Notes under the pieces: generated by a model | Databases searched by the model: none | What the model was told of the DNA's origin: nothing | What the model saw: only the letters and a program-made list of their open reading frames with translations | Program-made: the position numbers and the translations under genes | In this document: positions 47,077-55,819 of the stretch, in pieces | Numbering within the stretch: position 1 is the first letter of the stretch | Layout of the letters: each line of letters opens with the position of its first letter | Assembly: GCF_007829815.1 (NCBI RefSeq) | Contig: NZ_VIWT01000001.1 | Location: forward strand, 2,441,501 to 2,505,500 | Direction: 5' to 3' | Length of the DNA stretch: 64,000 bases | Source of the DNA: Kitasatospora viridis | GTDB taxonomy: Bacteria; Actinomycetota; Actinomycetes; Streptomycetales; Streptomycetaceae

Positions 47077-47583
47077 TCAGCCGGTGGATGATCGAAAACC
47101 GGCCGTCTGTACACGGTCAAGCCGCGAGGGGGCCGCGGCCGGGCCGGGTGCGCCGCGCAGCACCGGCGTGCTGACGGCCTGACACGGACCGGACTCCACG
47201 TCCACCTCGCACCAGACCAGCTTCCCGGCCTCCTGCGGCGACCAGCCCCAGCGGGCCGCGAGCAGTTCGACCAGCTCCAGGCCGCGCCCGTTGGTCGCCT
47301 CCCCGCAGGCGGCCCGGGGTGCCGGGGCGACCCCGCTGGCGTCCGCCACCTCGACCCGGACCGGCCCCGCCTGCCGCGGCCAGAGCAGCCGCAGCACCGC
47401 CGGGTGCCCGGTGTGCACCACCGCGTTGGTCACCAGTTCGGAGACCAGCAGGACCAGCGTCTCCGCGTAGTCCGCCGTCGGGTCGGCCCCTAGCGCGAGC
47501 AGCCTGCCCCGGACCCACTGCCGGGCCCGACCGACCTCCGCGGGGTCGGCGCCCACCGCGAGCTGTACCTGAACCACCTGCAC
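47077..47583 (-). CDS. ATP-binding anti-sigma/serine-kinase-like regulator (HATPase_c)
   Basis: This 168-residue protein of the RsbW/SpoIIAB-like family is very abundant in Streptomyces. The Bergerat fold is visible: N-box ELVTNAVVH, G1 box VADASGV and G2 box GRGLELVELLA. It should bind ATP and bind or phosphorylate an anti-anti-sigma or sigma partner. The last ~30 residues are a variable tail. The start is GTG 47583, with GGAGCG before it. It is divergent from the ECF sigma gene, 250 bp apart. Confidence 0.88.
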   Translation of the reverse strand: MQVVQVQLAVGADPAEVGRARQWVRGRLLALGADPTADYAETLVLLVSELVTNAVVHTGHPAVLRLLWPRQAGPVRVEVADASGVAPAPRAACGEATNGRGLELVELLAARWGWSPQEAGKLVWCEVDVESGPCQAVSTPVLRGAPGPAAAPSRLDRVQTAGFRSSTG

Positions 47584-47833
47584 CGCTCCACCACCTGCAT
47601 GACGAGCTACCGGTTGGACTGTCCGAAGTTAGTCGTCGGCACGAATAGGCCCCAGGATGATTCGCGGAAACCGGGCCGACAACAGCTTCGGGCATATTCC
47701 AGCGATCGGGGGACACCACGGCGCATACTGACCCGCTCGCCCGGCCGAGCCTCGCAACGGTCTTCGCACTGCTCGGAGATGTTCTTCCTACAAATCGCCT
47801 CCCCGGCACCGACCGCGCCGATACCGTGGATCC

Positions 47834-48331
47834 ATGACCGCTCCGGACTGGGACCAGCAGATGCGGTCGCGGTTGGCCCGCGGCGAGGAGAGTGCCCTGG
47901 GCGAGCTCTACGACCAGCTCTCACCGCTGGTGCACGGGCTCGCCGGGCGGATCCTGGGCGACGAGCAGGCGGCCGCACAGCTCACCCGCGAGGTCTTCGG
48001 ACACCTGTGGGAGCACCCCGAGGAGTTCGACCCCGAGCAGCGCTCGCTGCGCTCCTGGATCGGCGAACTGACCCACCGTCGGGCCGTGCAGCGGCTGCAG
48101 CGCCAGCGGCTGGCCGAGGAGGAGATCCGCGAGCGGGCCGCCGCCGCCCAGGTGCAGTACGTGGTGGCCGCCCTGCCGCCGGCGCTGCGGGAGACCCTGG
48201 AGACCACCTGGTACGACGGCCGGACCTACCAGGAGACCGCCCGACAGCTCGGCATCAGCGAGCAGGCGGCCCGCCAACGGCTCCGCCTGGGCCTGCAACT
48301 GCTGGCCAATGAACTGGAGTTCGGGTCTTGA
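47834..48331 (+). CDS. ECF-type RNA polymerase sigma factor
   Basis: This 165-residue sigma-70-like protein has region 2 at residues ~20-75 (LGELYDQLSPLVHGLAGRILGDEQAAAQLTREVFGHLW) and region 4 at ~105-160 (ALPPALRETLETTWYDGRTYQETARQLGISEQAARQRLRLGLQ). Region 2.4 is compact and close to ECF groups with a zinc-finger anti-sigma. The ATG start has no strong SD. The next gene begins 17 bp downstream and encodes its likely anti-sigma factor. Confidence 0.88.
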   Translation: MTAPDWDQQMRSRLARGEESALGELYDQLSPLVHGLAGRILGDEQAAAQLTREVFGHLWEHPEEFDPEQRSLRSWIGELTHRRAVQRLQRQRLAEEEIRERAAAAQVQYVVAALPPALRETLETTWYDGRTYQETARQLGISEQAARQRLRLGLQLLANELEFGS

Positions 48332-48348
48332 CGGGGGACGGAGCCAGG

Positions 48349-49500
48349 ATGACCGAACAGGAGCACGACGCGCTGCGCGGCCTGCTCGGCGCCTGGGCGC
48401 TGCGGGCCTGCCGGCCGGACGAGGCCGACGAGCTGGAACGGCACCTGGCCGCCTGCGCCGACTGCGCCGAGGAGGCCGGGCAGCTGCGCCGGGCGGCCGG
48501 CCGGCTGAGCGCGGACGACCCGCTGGACCAGCCGGACGGGCTGCGCCAGCAGGTGCTGGACTTCTGCCTGACCCGGCGGGCCGCCGGGCGCCCGCTGGCC
48601 AGTTGGGCGGCGCCGTACGCGGCCGAGACCGCCAAGCTGGACGCGCTGCTGCGCGACCTGGGCCGGGCCGAGTGGCAGGAGGTGGCCGAACTGCCCTGGC
48701 ACGGCGGGGTGCTGCGGCTGCGACCGGCCGAGGTGCTGTGCCACCTGGCCGGGGTGGACGCGCTGCTGGCGCCCGCGCTGGGGCTGCCCGATCCGGCCGC
48801 ACCACCGCCGGGCCGGGTGCCGGCCCAGGGCCCGCCGGCCCACCCGTTCGGCACCCTGCTGGAGCGCGGCGAGCGGCTGGCCGCCGAGCACGCCGGGGCG
48901 CCGCCGCAGCAGGTGCGCCAGCTCTGGCGCGACCAGTCCCAGGCGCTGCTGCGGCAGGCGGTGCCGCAGGCCGGCGAGCGGGCGGTGGACTACGGCTTCG
49001 CCAGCCTGCCGGTGCGCGACGCCTTCATCGACCGGGCCTTCGAGACCTGGATGCACGGCGAGGACGTGGCCCGGGCGGTCGCCTACCCGTACGCCCAGCC
49101 CTCCCCCTCGCACCTGCGGCAGATGGTGGACCTGGCGGCCCGGATGCTGCCCGGCGCGCTGGTCGGGCGGCGCCAGGCGGCCTACGCCGGCGGCGGCGTG
49201 CCGGCGGGGGCCGGGCGCACCCTGCGGCTGGTGATCGAGGGCCCGGCGGCCGGCCAGTGGCTGATCCCGCTGGACCCGCCGGCCGACGGTCCGACATCCG
49301 GGCCGGCATCCGGGCCGACGGCACGTCCGGTGGCCCCAGCGGTGTCCGAGCCGGTGGCCGAACTGGTGATGGACGGCGTGGAGTTCTGCCAGCTGGCCGC
49401 CGCCCACCGGGATCCGGAGCACCTGCCGGTGGGCGAGTACGGCGACCGGGCGGCGATCCGCGAGGTGCTGTCGGCGGTGCCGCTGCTCTCCCGGCCGTAG
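48349..49500 (+). CDS. Zinc-finger anti-sigma factor with mycothiol-dependent isomerase-like domain
   Basis: This 383-residue two-domain protein has an N-terminal ZAS-type anti-sigma finger at ~22-40 (C-x13-H-x3-C-x2-C, HLAACADC). That motif can bind Zn and respond to thiol oxidation. Residues ~80-260 resemble the MDMPI (mycothiol-dependent maleylpyruvate isomerase) fold, with PAEVLCHLAGVDALL and RAFETWMHGEDVARAV carrying metal-type His, Glu and Asp. ATG 48349 has GGAG five bases before it. An in-frame TTG at 48328 would instead overlap the sigma stop (TTGA). With the ECF sigma it forms a pair. Confidence 0.85.
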   Translation: MTEQEHDALRGLLGAWALRACRPDEADELERHLAACADCAEEAGQLRRAAGRLSADDPLDQPDGLRQQVLDFCLTRRAAGRPLASWAAPYAAETAKLDALLRDLGRAEWQEVAELPWHGGVLRLRPAEVLCHLAGVDALLAPALGLPDPAAPPPGRVPAQGPPAHPFGTLLERGERLAAEHAGAPPQQVRQLWRDQSQALLRQAVPQAGERAVDYGFASLPVRDAFIDRAFETWMHGEDVARAVAYPYAQPSPSHLRQMVDLAARMLPGALVGRRQAAYAGGGVPAGAGRTLRLVIEGPAAGQWLIPLDPPADGPTSGPASGPTARPVAPAVSEPVAELVMDGVEFCQLAAAHRDPEHLPVGEYGDRAAIREVLSAVPLLSRP

Positions 49501-49516
49501 CCGGACCGGGGAGCCG

Positions 49517-50416
49517 TCAGGCGAAGACCACGGTGCGCGAGCCGTTCAGCAGCACCCGGTGCTCGCTGTGCCACTTGACCGCGCGGGCCAGCGCCTGGCA
49601 CTCGACGTCCCGGCCGATCGCGACCAGCTGGTCCGGCGTCACGCCGTGCTGCACCCGGGCCACCTCCTGCTCGATGATCGGGCCCTCGTCCAGGTCGGCG
49701 GTCACGTAGTGGGCGGTGGCGCCGATCAGCTTCACGCCGCGGGCGTGCGCCTGGTGGTACGGCTTGGCGCCCTTGAAGCTGGGCAGGAAGGAGTGGTGGA
49801 TGTTGATCACCCGGCCGGCCAGCGCCTTGCACAGGTCGTCCGAGAGCACCTGCATGTAGCGGGCCAGCACCACCAGTTCGACCTCCCGCTCCTCGACCAG
49901 CTCCAGCAGCTTGCGCTCCGCCTCCGGCTTGTTGTCCCGGGTCACCGGCAGGTGCACGAACGGGACGCCGTAGGAGCCGGTCAGCTCCTCGAAGTCGGTG
50001 TGGTTGGAGACCACCGCGACCACCTCGACCGGCAGCGCGCCGATCGAGCTGCGGAACAGCAGGTCGTTCAGGCAGTGCCCGAACTTGCTGACCATCAGCA
50101 CCACCCGCATCCGCCGGTCGGCCGGGTGGATCGCCCACTCCATGCCGAACGAGGCGCCGATCGCGGCGAAGCTGGCCCGCAGGCTGTCCAGGCTGACCGG
50201 GGACTGCGCGGAGAAGTGCACCCGCATGAAGAACAGTCCGCCGCCGTCCAGGTCGCCGAACTGCTGGCTGTCCACGATGTTGCAGCCGGTCATGAAGAGG
50301 TAGCTGGAGACCGCGTGGACGATCCCCTGCCGGTCCGGGCAGGACAGGGTCAGTACGTACTGGGTCGGCTGGGCCGCGCTGTTCTGCTGCGCCACGCTCT
50401 CGGTCCTCACGTTCAC
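49517..50416 (-). CDS. purU: Formyltetrahydrofolate deformylase
   Basis: This 299-residue enzyme hydrolyses 10-formyl-THF to formate and THF, balancing one-carbon pools. The N-terminal ACT domain (YVLTLSCPDRQGIVHAVSSYL) binds regulatory ligands such as Met/Gly. The C-terminal formyl-transferase-like domain has VSNHTDFEELTGSYGVPF, the catalytic NIHHSFLPSFKGAKPYHQA and TADLDEGPIIEQE. The GTG start at 50416 has no clear SD. It is convergent with the anti-sigma gene, 16 bp apart. Confidence 0.95.
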   Translation of the reverse strand: MNVRTESVAQQNSAAQPTQYVLTLSCPDRQGIVHAVSSYLFMTGCNIVDSQQFGDLDGGGLFFMRVHFSAQSPVSLDSLRASFAAIGASFGMEWAIHPADRRMRVVLMVSKFGHCLNDLLFRSSIGALPVEVVAVVSNHTDFEELTGSYGVPFVHLPVTRDNKPEAERKLLELVEEREVELVVLARYMQVLSDDLCKALAGRVINIHHSFLPSFKGAKPYHQAHARGVKLIGATAHYVTADLDEGPIIEQEVARVQHGVTPDQLVAIGRDVECQALARAVKWHSEHRVLLNGSRTVVFA

Positions 50417-50474
50417 TGGCGGCCGGGCCGCTGTCGGGTGCTGGGTGCGATGGGGGTTCAGCCTGGCACAGCCG

Positions 50475-50993
50475 TCAGCCGACCCGGGTCAGGATCCGCA
50501 GCACCTCCAGCGAGCGCGGCGGCCCGTCCGGGTCCTCCCCGTCGTTGCCGGCGAGCAGCTCGTGGGCGGCCCGGGCGGCGGCCACCGCGGCCGGCCAGTC
50601 CGGGTGGGCGAGGTAGGCGGCGGACGGTGCGTCAGCACCCACCTCGTGCAGGATCCGCAGCACCCGCAGCACGGCGGCGTCCACCAGGGCGGCCTCGGCG
50701 CCGTCCCGCACGATGGTGCCGACGTACTTCTCGGCCGACCAGCGGTCCAGCCAGCTGTCCTCGACCAGGCGGTAGACGGCGTCGGTCACGTCTCCGTAGC
50801 CGTCCCGTCCGGTCGCCCAGTACTGCTGCTGGAACTCGGGGTCGGCGAGCATGTGCAGGGCGGAGCGCAGTCGGGCGCGCCAGCGCCACCAGGGGAGGTC
50901 GTTGAGCGGCATGCCGCCCATGGTGCTGGAGCGGCGCCCCCGGCGAGAAGGGTTTCCGGGAGAGCCGTTGGAAGTTTCTGTGCTGACCGCCAT
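50475..50993 (-). CDS. Small conserved actinomycete protein (SCO4402-like), unknown function
   Basis: This 172-residue protein has no recognised catalytic motif. A low-complexity Ser/Arg N-terminus is followed by MPLNDLPWWRWRARLRSALHMLADPEFQQQYW and DAVYRLVEDSWLDRWSAEKYVGTI, an alpha-helical, Trp-rich core. From memory it resembles the SCO4402 family that neighbours purU in Streptomyces. The true start could be ATG 50912 (MPLND), and I use ATG 50993 with moderate doubt. Confidence 0.7.
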   Translation of the reverse strand: MAVSTETSNGSPGNPSRRGRRSSTMGGMPLNDLPWWRWRARLRSALHMLADPEFQQQYWATGRDGYGDVTDAVYRLVEDSWLDRWSAEKYVGTIVRDGAEAALVDAAVLRVLRILHEVGADAPSAAYLAHPDWPAAVAAARAAHELLAGNDGEDPDGPPRSLEVLRILTRVG

Positions 50994-51151
50994 GGGAGAC
51001 GATCGTACGTTCCCGCCCGAAACCCCTCTACACGCGTCCACGCATTGAGTTCATCCCCTGTTTGCCGGTTGTTGCGGATCGTGCCCCTTCGTGGAGTGAA
51101 CCGGCGGTGAGGCTGGTGCGCGACGCAGTCCGTTCCGGGGAAGGACCAGCT

Positions 51152-52447
51152 GTGACCACCGCCGTACCCAGGGCCGCCCGCCGACCGCGAAGGCCACTGG
51201 CCCTGGTCGCAGCCGCGGCCCTCGTCCCGGTCCTGCTGGCCGCGTCGGGCTGTGCCGGCAGCGCCACCGCGGCTGGGGACCGCGAGCCGCTCACCGTGCT
51301 GACCTTCGCGCCCTGGGGCACCGGCTCCGCCGACCGCCCCGGGATGCCGCAGCTGGCCACCGCGATCGGCGCCGAGGTGAACGCCGACGGCGGCATCGCC
51401 GGCCGCAGGCTCAAGGTGCTCACCTGCAACGAGCACAACACCGCGGACGGCGCCACGGCCTGCGCCAAGCAGGCGGTGGCCGCCGGGGCGATCGCCGTGG
51501 TCGGCTCCTACAGCCAGTTCGGCGACGCCTTCATGCCGGTGCTGGAGAACGCCGGAATCCCGTTCATCGGCGGCTACGGGCTCTCCGGGCCGGAGTTCAC
51601 CAGCCCGCTCTCCTACCCGGTGGCCGGCGGCACCCCGGCGCTGATCGCCGGCAGCGGCCGCCAGCTGGCCGCGGCCGGCTGCCGGTCGGTCTCGCTGATC
51701 CGGCCCGACACCCCGGCCGGCGACACCCTGGTGGGCTCGCTGGTCGGCGCGCTCAGCCCGGCGGGGGTCAAGCTCAACGACGTCAAGGCGCAGGAGAGCT
51801 CCTCCGACTTCACCGCCGTCGCCAAGGCCGCGATCGGCTCCGACGCACCCGGCAACTGCATCACCGCCGCGCTCAGTTCGCAGCCGACGCTGACCCTGCT
51901 GGACTCGCTGCGCCGGCAGCCGCACAAGAACACCCGGCTGTTCTCGGTGATCGGCAGCTTCCAGCAGTCCGTGGTGGACTCCACCGGCGGCGACGCCGGG
52001 CCGCTCGGCGGGGCCTTCGCGGTGGGCTGGTTCCCGCCCGAGGCCTCCACGGTCTGGGACCAGCTGCGGGCCATCGTGCGGACCCGCGCGGCGGCCGACG
52101 CCAGCATCGACGACGCCGACCCCGGGGTGCAGACCACCTGGGTCGCCTACCAGGTGCTGCTGGCCGCCATCAAGCGGGTCCCGCAGGGCCGGGCGGTGGA
52201 CAACCACTCGCTGCGCGACGTGCTGGACAGCGGCACCCCGATCGACACCGGCGGCGCCACCCCGCCGCTCGCCTGGGGCCTGAGCAACATGCTGGCCAGC
52301 GCCGACACCCCGCGCCTGGTGAACACCTCGGTGACCTTCCAGCAGGTCCAGGGCGGCCGGCTGGTGGAGCAGCAGCCCGGCTTCATCGACGTCCGCTGGG
52401 TGCTCACCAACGGACCCGCCCCCACCTCCACGCCGATCACCGGCTGA
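51152..52447 (+). CDS. Solute-binding lipoprotein, branched-chain amino acid-type
   Basis: This 431-residue type I periplasmic-binding-like protein has a twin-Arg-rich start and lipobox LLAASGC with Cys34, so it should be lipid-anchored outside the cell. The fold shows LTVLTFAPWG, EVNADGGIAGRRLKVLTCNEHNT and VVGSYSQFGDAFMPVLENAGIPFIGG, typical of leucine/urea-type receptors. No permease or ATPase genes are adjacent, so it is an orphan and may act in sensing. I chose GTG 51152 with AAGGA six bases upstream. Earlier in-frame starts lack a proper signal. Confidence 0.85.
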   Translation: MTTAVPRAARRPRRPLALVAAAALVPVLLAASGCAGSATAAGDREPLTVLTFAPWGTGSADRPGMPQLATAIGAEVNADGGIAGRRLKVLTCNEHNTADGATACAKQAVAAGAIAVVGSYSQFGDAFMPVLENAGIPFIGGYGLSGPEFTSPLSYPVAGGTPALIAGSGRQLAAAGCRSVSLIRPDTPAGDTLVGSLVGALSPAGVKLNDVKAQESSSDFTAVAKAAIGSDAPGNCITAALSSQPTLTLLDSLRRQPHKNTRLFSVIGSFQQSVVDSTGGDAGPLGGAFAVGWFPPEASTVWDQLRAIVRTRAAADASIDDADPGVQTTWVAYQVLLAAIKRVPQGRAVDNHSLRDVLDSGTPIDTGGATPPLAWGLSNMLASADTPRLVNTSVTFQQVQGGRLVEQQPGFIDVRWVLTNGPAPTSTPITG

Positions 52448-52451
52448 CCGC

Positions 52452-52491
52452 CCGTCAGGGGGCTGCCCGTCCCGGCGCGGCCCCCTGACGG
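52452..52491. terminator. Strong bidirectional terminator
   Basis: CCGTCAGGGGGC (52452-52463) pairs perfectly with 52480-52491 over 12 bp, with a 16-nt loop. It lies in the 48-bp gap between the convergent lipoprotein and Pro/Gly-rich genes. Confidence 0.7.
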
Positions 52492-52495
52492 TGCC

Positions 52496-53761
52496 TCAGA
52501 GCTGCGAGTCGCCCAGGGTCGGCAGGTTGGCCTGGGTGGCGATGGCGTTCCAGGTCGCGGCGGCGGCCTTCTTCGCGGTGCTCGCCTGGCCGCTGGACTG
52601 GTCACCGGCCTGCCGGTGCGGGTTGTCGGCCTGCTTGGTGGGGTCGCAGCCGCCGGCCGCGTCCCCCGCCCAGGCGGCGTAGGCGTCGTCCGCGGCCTGC
52701 GAGGCCTGCCAGGCCTGGGTGAGCTGCTGCACCAGCGTCGGCCCGGTGGGCAGCTGGTCCACCTTGAGCGTGCTCAGCGAGGTCAGCAGCTGCTTGCGCT
52801 GCGCCGAGGCCTGACTGAGCGCCTGCTGGGCGGCACCCGGGTTGTCGCACTTGTTCACCGAGGCCACCGCCCCGATCACGGCCTGCCGGCTGCTGTTCGC
52901 CCCGCTCAGCAGGTTGGAGACGGCCTTCGCCTGGCCCTCGGCCCCCGCGCTGAGCGCGCCCGTGCCGCCGGAGCCCGCCGCGGCCGAACCGGTGCTGGTG
53001 GCCTTCGCGGTGGAGCCGGCGGCCGCCTTGTTGCTCTTGCCGCCGTCGCCGCCGCTGGACAGCACGCCGACCAGGATCGCCCCGATCACGCCGACCGCCA
53101 CCAGGCCGCCGATCACCGCCTTGCGGGAGGGCCCGCCGCCGCCCCGGCGCGGCACCTCGGCCCGCCCGAGCTGGGTGGTGTGCTCGTTGACCGCCGGCTG
53201 CGCGTCGTAGCCGGCGAAGGACTGTCCCCCGGCCTGGGGGCCGGGAGGTGCCCCCAGCCCGCCGTACGACGGGCCACCGCCGAAGGACTGCTGCCCCCCG
53301 AAGGTCTGTCCCCCGGCCTGGGGGCCGGGAGGTGCCCCCAGCCCGCCGTAGGACGGGCCGCCGCCGAAGGACTGCTGTCCCCCGAAGGTCTGTCCCCCGG
53401 CCTGGGGGCCGGGAGGTGCCCCCAGCCCGCCGAACGAGGGCTGGCCGTAGTCGGGGCCCGCGCCCGGGTTCGGGTCGCTGGTCGGGTAGGGCGGCAGGTA
53501 TTGGGTCTCCGGGGCCTCCGCGGCCGGCGCCGGCGCGGACTGCTGCTGCGCGGTCCAGGACTGCTGCGCGGGCGGCTGCTCGGTCCAGGACTGCTGGACC
53601 GGCGGCTGCTGGACGGGCGGCTGCTCGCCCCAGGTCTGCTGCGCCGGCACCCCGGGCGCGGCCGGTGCCGCTCCTGGCGGACCGGCCGGTGCGGCCGGCT
53701 CCGGGCGGAACAGGTCGTCCAGGTTGAAGTCACCGGAGTTGTACGAGCGGCGCTGGCTCAA
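52496..53761 (-). CDS. Pro/Gly/Gln-rich single-pass membrane protein
   Basis: This 421-residue protein of unknown function begins SQRRSYNSGDFNLDDLF. A Pro/Gln/Gly-rich cytoplasmic region (~20-200) includes three 28-residue repeats (GAPPGPQAGGQTFGGQQSFG). One helix at ~225-245 (AVIGGLVAVGVIGAILVGVL) is followed by an Ala/Ser-rich linker and a helical external domain with two Cys (NKCDNPGAAQQALS, GGCDPTKQADN) that may pair. The start is TTG 53761, with GAGG seven bases before it, and no ATG or GTG fits. Similar Pro-rich membrane proteins are common in Streptomyces and often interact with the cytoskeleton or kinases, but no specific role is shown. Confidence 0.72.
   Translation of the reverse strand: MSQRRSYNSGDFNLDDLFRPEPAAPAGPPGAAPAAPGVPAQQTWGEQPPVQQPPVQQSWTEQPPAQQSWTAQQQSAPAPAAEAPETQYLPPYPTSDPNPGAGPDYGQPSFGGLGAPPGPQAGGQTFGGQQSFGGGPSYGGLGAPPGPQAGGQTFGGQQSFGGGPSYGGLGAPPGPQAGGQSFAGYDAQPAVNEHTTQLGRAEVPRRGGGGPSRKAVIGGLVAVGVIGAILVGVLSSGGDGGKSNKAAAGSTAKATSTGSAAAGSGGTGALSAGAEGQAKAVSNLLSGANSSRQAVIGAVASVNKCDNPGAAQQALSQASAQRKQLLTSLSTLKVDQLPTGPTLVQQLTQAWQASQAADDAYAAWAGDAAGGCDPTKQADNPHRQAGDQSSGQASTAKKAAAATWNAIATQANLPTLGDSQL
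53223..53432. repeat. 84-bp tandem repeats, 2.5 copies
   Basis: The block beginning TGTCCCCCGGCCTGGGGG recurs at 53223, 53307 and 53391 (last copy partial), each 84 bp (28 codons) apart. It encodes the Gly/Pro/Gln repeats of the membrane protein. Each copy also holds a CCCCCGGCCTGGGGGCCGGG hairpin-like core. Confidence 0.9.
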
Positions 53762-54015
53762 CGCGAATCCTCACCTGTGCACGGCCGTGGGCGCGCGGGC
53801 AGCGGCGATCGGGCGGTCCGGCGTGCGGACCGCCCGTGCTGTCTGTCCGGTAGGAGCACCCGGGCCTTCCTCGGTTCTTCCGCGCGCTTCACTGACGGCG
53901 GACCACTTCTGCTGGAGTTCCTCGGAACCTCGCGCCCACGCTACCGGTTCACCGCTTCGGGTGACCACGTGGGCGCCCGGCCCCGCGACTCGCGCACCGG
54001 TCCGCCGACGGACCG

Positions 54016-55392
54016 TCACGCCGCCTCCGCCTCCGCGCGCTGCTGGAACTCCCGCACCACCCGGTGGTCCCGGTACGGCTCCAGCCTGCGCCGGAAGTCG
54101 TCCAGGTACTCCACGCCCCGGTTGGAGCGCAGCCCGCCGAGCAGCCGCACCGCCTGCACCCCGGTCTCGCAGGCGCGTTCGATCTCGCGCTGCTGGAGCT
54201 GTGCGGTGGCCAGCAGCACCAGGTCCACGGCGCGCCGCCGCACCCGGCTGGCCGGGTGCAGGTCGAGGGCGATCCGGGCCTGCTTCTCGGCCTGCTTGCC
54301 GTGCTCCAGGTCGCGGTAGCAGTGCGCCAACTCGTCGGCCAGGTAGGCCTCGTCGAAGTGCGCGATCCAGTCCGGGTCCTCCTCGGGTTCGCGCCGCTCC
54401 ATGGCCGCCACCGCCTTGGCGGCGACCAGCTCGCAGGACCGGGCGTCGCCGAGCAGCGCGTGGCCCCGGGCCTCGGCGGCGTAGAACATCGCCATCGCGG
54501 TCGGGGTGGCCACCGAGCGGGCGCCCTCCTGGGCGGCCCGGGCCAGTTGGGCGATCTCCCTGGGGTTGCCCAGGGTGGCCGCCAGGTGGCTCATCGAGGC
54601 GGCCAGCACGTAGCCGCCGTAGCCGCGGTCGTCGGCGGCCTGAGCCAGCCTCAGGGCCTGGATGTAGTAGCGCTGGGCGAGCCCGGGCTGCCCGGTGTCC
54701 ACCGCCATGTAGCCGGCCAGCTCGGTCAACCTGGCCACCGCGGCGAACAGCTGACGCCCGGTCTCCTCGCGGTAACCACCCGTCAGCAGTCCGGAGACCA
54801 CGCTGTTCAGGTAGTGCACCACCACCGGGCGCACGTGCCCGCTGCCGAAGCGGTGGTCCAGGTCCACCAGCATCTCGGTGGTGGCCCGGATCGCCGCCAC
54901 GTCCGAGGGCCCGACCCGGGGCCCGCCGGTGCGCGCCACCACCGGGTCGGGCGGGGTGATCAGCCAGTCCCGGCTGGGCTCGACCAGCGCCGAGGCGGCC
55001 ACCGAGGCACCGCCCAGGAAGTCCCGCCGGCTGACGTCGCTGCGCCACAGCTCGCAGACCTGCTCGACCGCCCCGCTGAGCGTGGCGGCGAACTGCAGGC
55101 CCACCCCGGAGGTGAGGTTCTTCCCGTCGGCCATGCCGATCTCTTCCACGGTGACCCCGCGGCCGAGCTTGCGCCCCAAGGCCTCGGCGATCACCGCCGG
55201 TGCCTGCCCGCGCGGCTGCTGGCCGCGCAGCCAGCGGGCGACGGAGGTCTTGTCGTAGCGCAGGTCGAGCCCGTGTTCGGCGCCGCACAGGTTGACCCGG
55301 CGGGCGAGACCCGCGTTGGAGCAGCTCGCCTCCTGGATCAGCTGCTGCAGACGCTCGTTGGGCTGTCGTGCGACGAGTGGTCTCGCGGCCAT
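54016..55392 (-). CDS. XRE-type HTH regulator with TPR domain (NsdA-like)
   Basis: This 458-residue Streptomyces regulator has an N-terminal HTH (RLQQLIQEASCSNAGLARRV, then YDKTSVARWLRGQQPRG). A long helical TPR-like region follows from ~150 (ELAGYMAVDTGQPGLAQRYYIQALRLAQAADDRGYGG and AEQARIALDLHPASRVRRRA). RRDFLGGASVAASALVE at ~120 resembles a twin-arginine signal but is internal and conserved in this family. Related proteins such as NsdA and NsdB affect sporulation and antibiotic production, and this one is likely pleiotropic too. GGAGG precedes the ATG by 8 bases. A small hairpin (53999-54014) lies just past its stop. Confidence 0.85.
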   Translation of the reverse strand: MAARPLVARQPNERLQQLIQEASCSNAGLARRVNLCGAEHGLDLRYDKTSVARWLRGQQPRGQAPAVIAEALGRKLGRGVTVEEIGMADGKNLTSGVGLQFAATLSGAVEQVCELWRSDVSRRDFLGGASVAASALVEPSRDWLITPPDPVVARTGGPRVGPSDVAAIRATTEMLVDLDHRFGSGHVRPVVVHYLNSVVSGLLTGGYREETGRQLFAAVARLTELAGYMAVDTGQPGLAQRYYIQALRLAQAADDRGYGGYVLAASMSHLAATLGNPREIAQLARAAQEGARSVATPTAMAMFYAAEARGHALLGDARSCELVAAKAVAAMERREPEEDPDWIAHFDEAYLADELAHCYRDLEHGKQAEKQARIALDLHPASRVRRRAVDLVLLATAQLQQREIERACETGVQAVRLLGGLRSNRGVEYLDDFRRRLEPYRDHRVVREFQQRAEAEAA

Positions 55393-55819
55393 GGGCTTCG
55401 CCTCCCCAGCGCCCCCGGTTACGGCCGGCGGGCGTCGACTCTGCTGCTCTGGTGCCGGCCGACCGCTCGCGTACGGAGCCGAACGGCGTGCCGACTACCC
55501 GGCCAGTGAAGGAACTTGAGGCCAGGTTAGCGATCAACGACACCATCGGGATACCCATGCGCAGGACCTGTTCCCCATGCGCGCCCGGGAAAATGCTCCT
55601 GTGCGCCCCCGCTGCGCCCACCCCCGCCCGGACCGCCGCACGCCCACTGCGCGCAGGCCGGACGCCTCCCGGGCGCCATGTTCCGCGCCAGGGCGCGCCA
55701 CCCACCGCCGGCCCGGCCCCGACTCCTCGCGATCACCGTTTCGAGTGACATTCCACAGCGCGGCGACCGCGCCGGGAGTCGGCCCGTAACCCGCCCCACC
55801 CCCGGTAGTTGAGCAGCAC
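55393..55819. other. Divergent intergenic region
   Basis: These 427 bp lie between the XRE regulator (minus) and the prim-pol-like gene (plus). Both promoters should lie here. I see no clear hexamers, palindrome, repeat or ORF with coding character. Confidence 0.4.

Noticed and set aside
54016..55392. Twin-arginine signal in the XRE regulator (RRDFLGG)
   Set aside because: It lies at residue ~120 inside a cytoplasmic-type regulator with an N-terminal HTH. The same motif is conserved in this regulator family and is not at an N-terminus.
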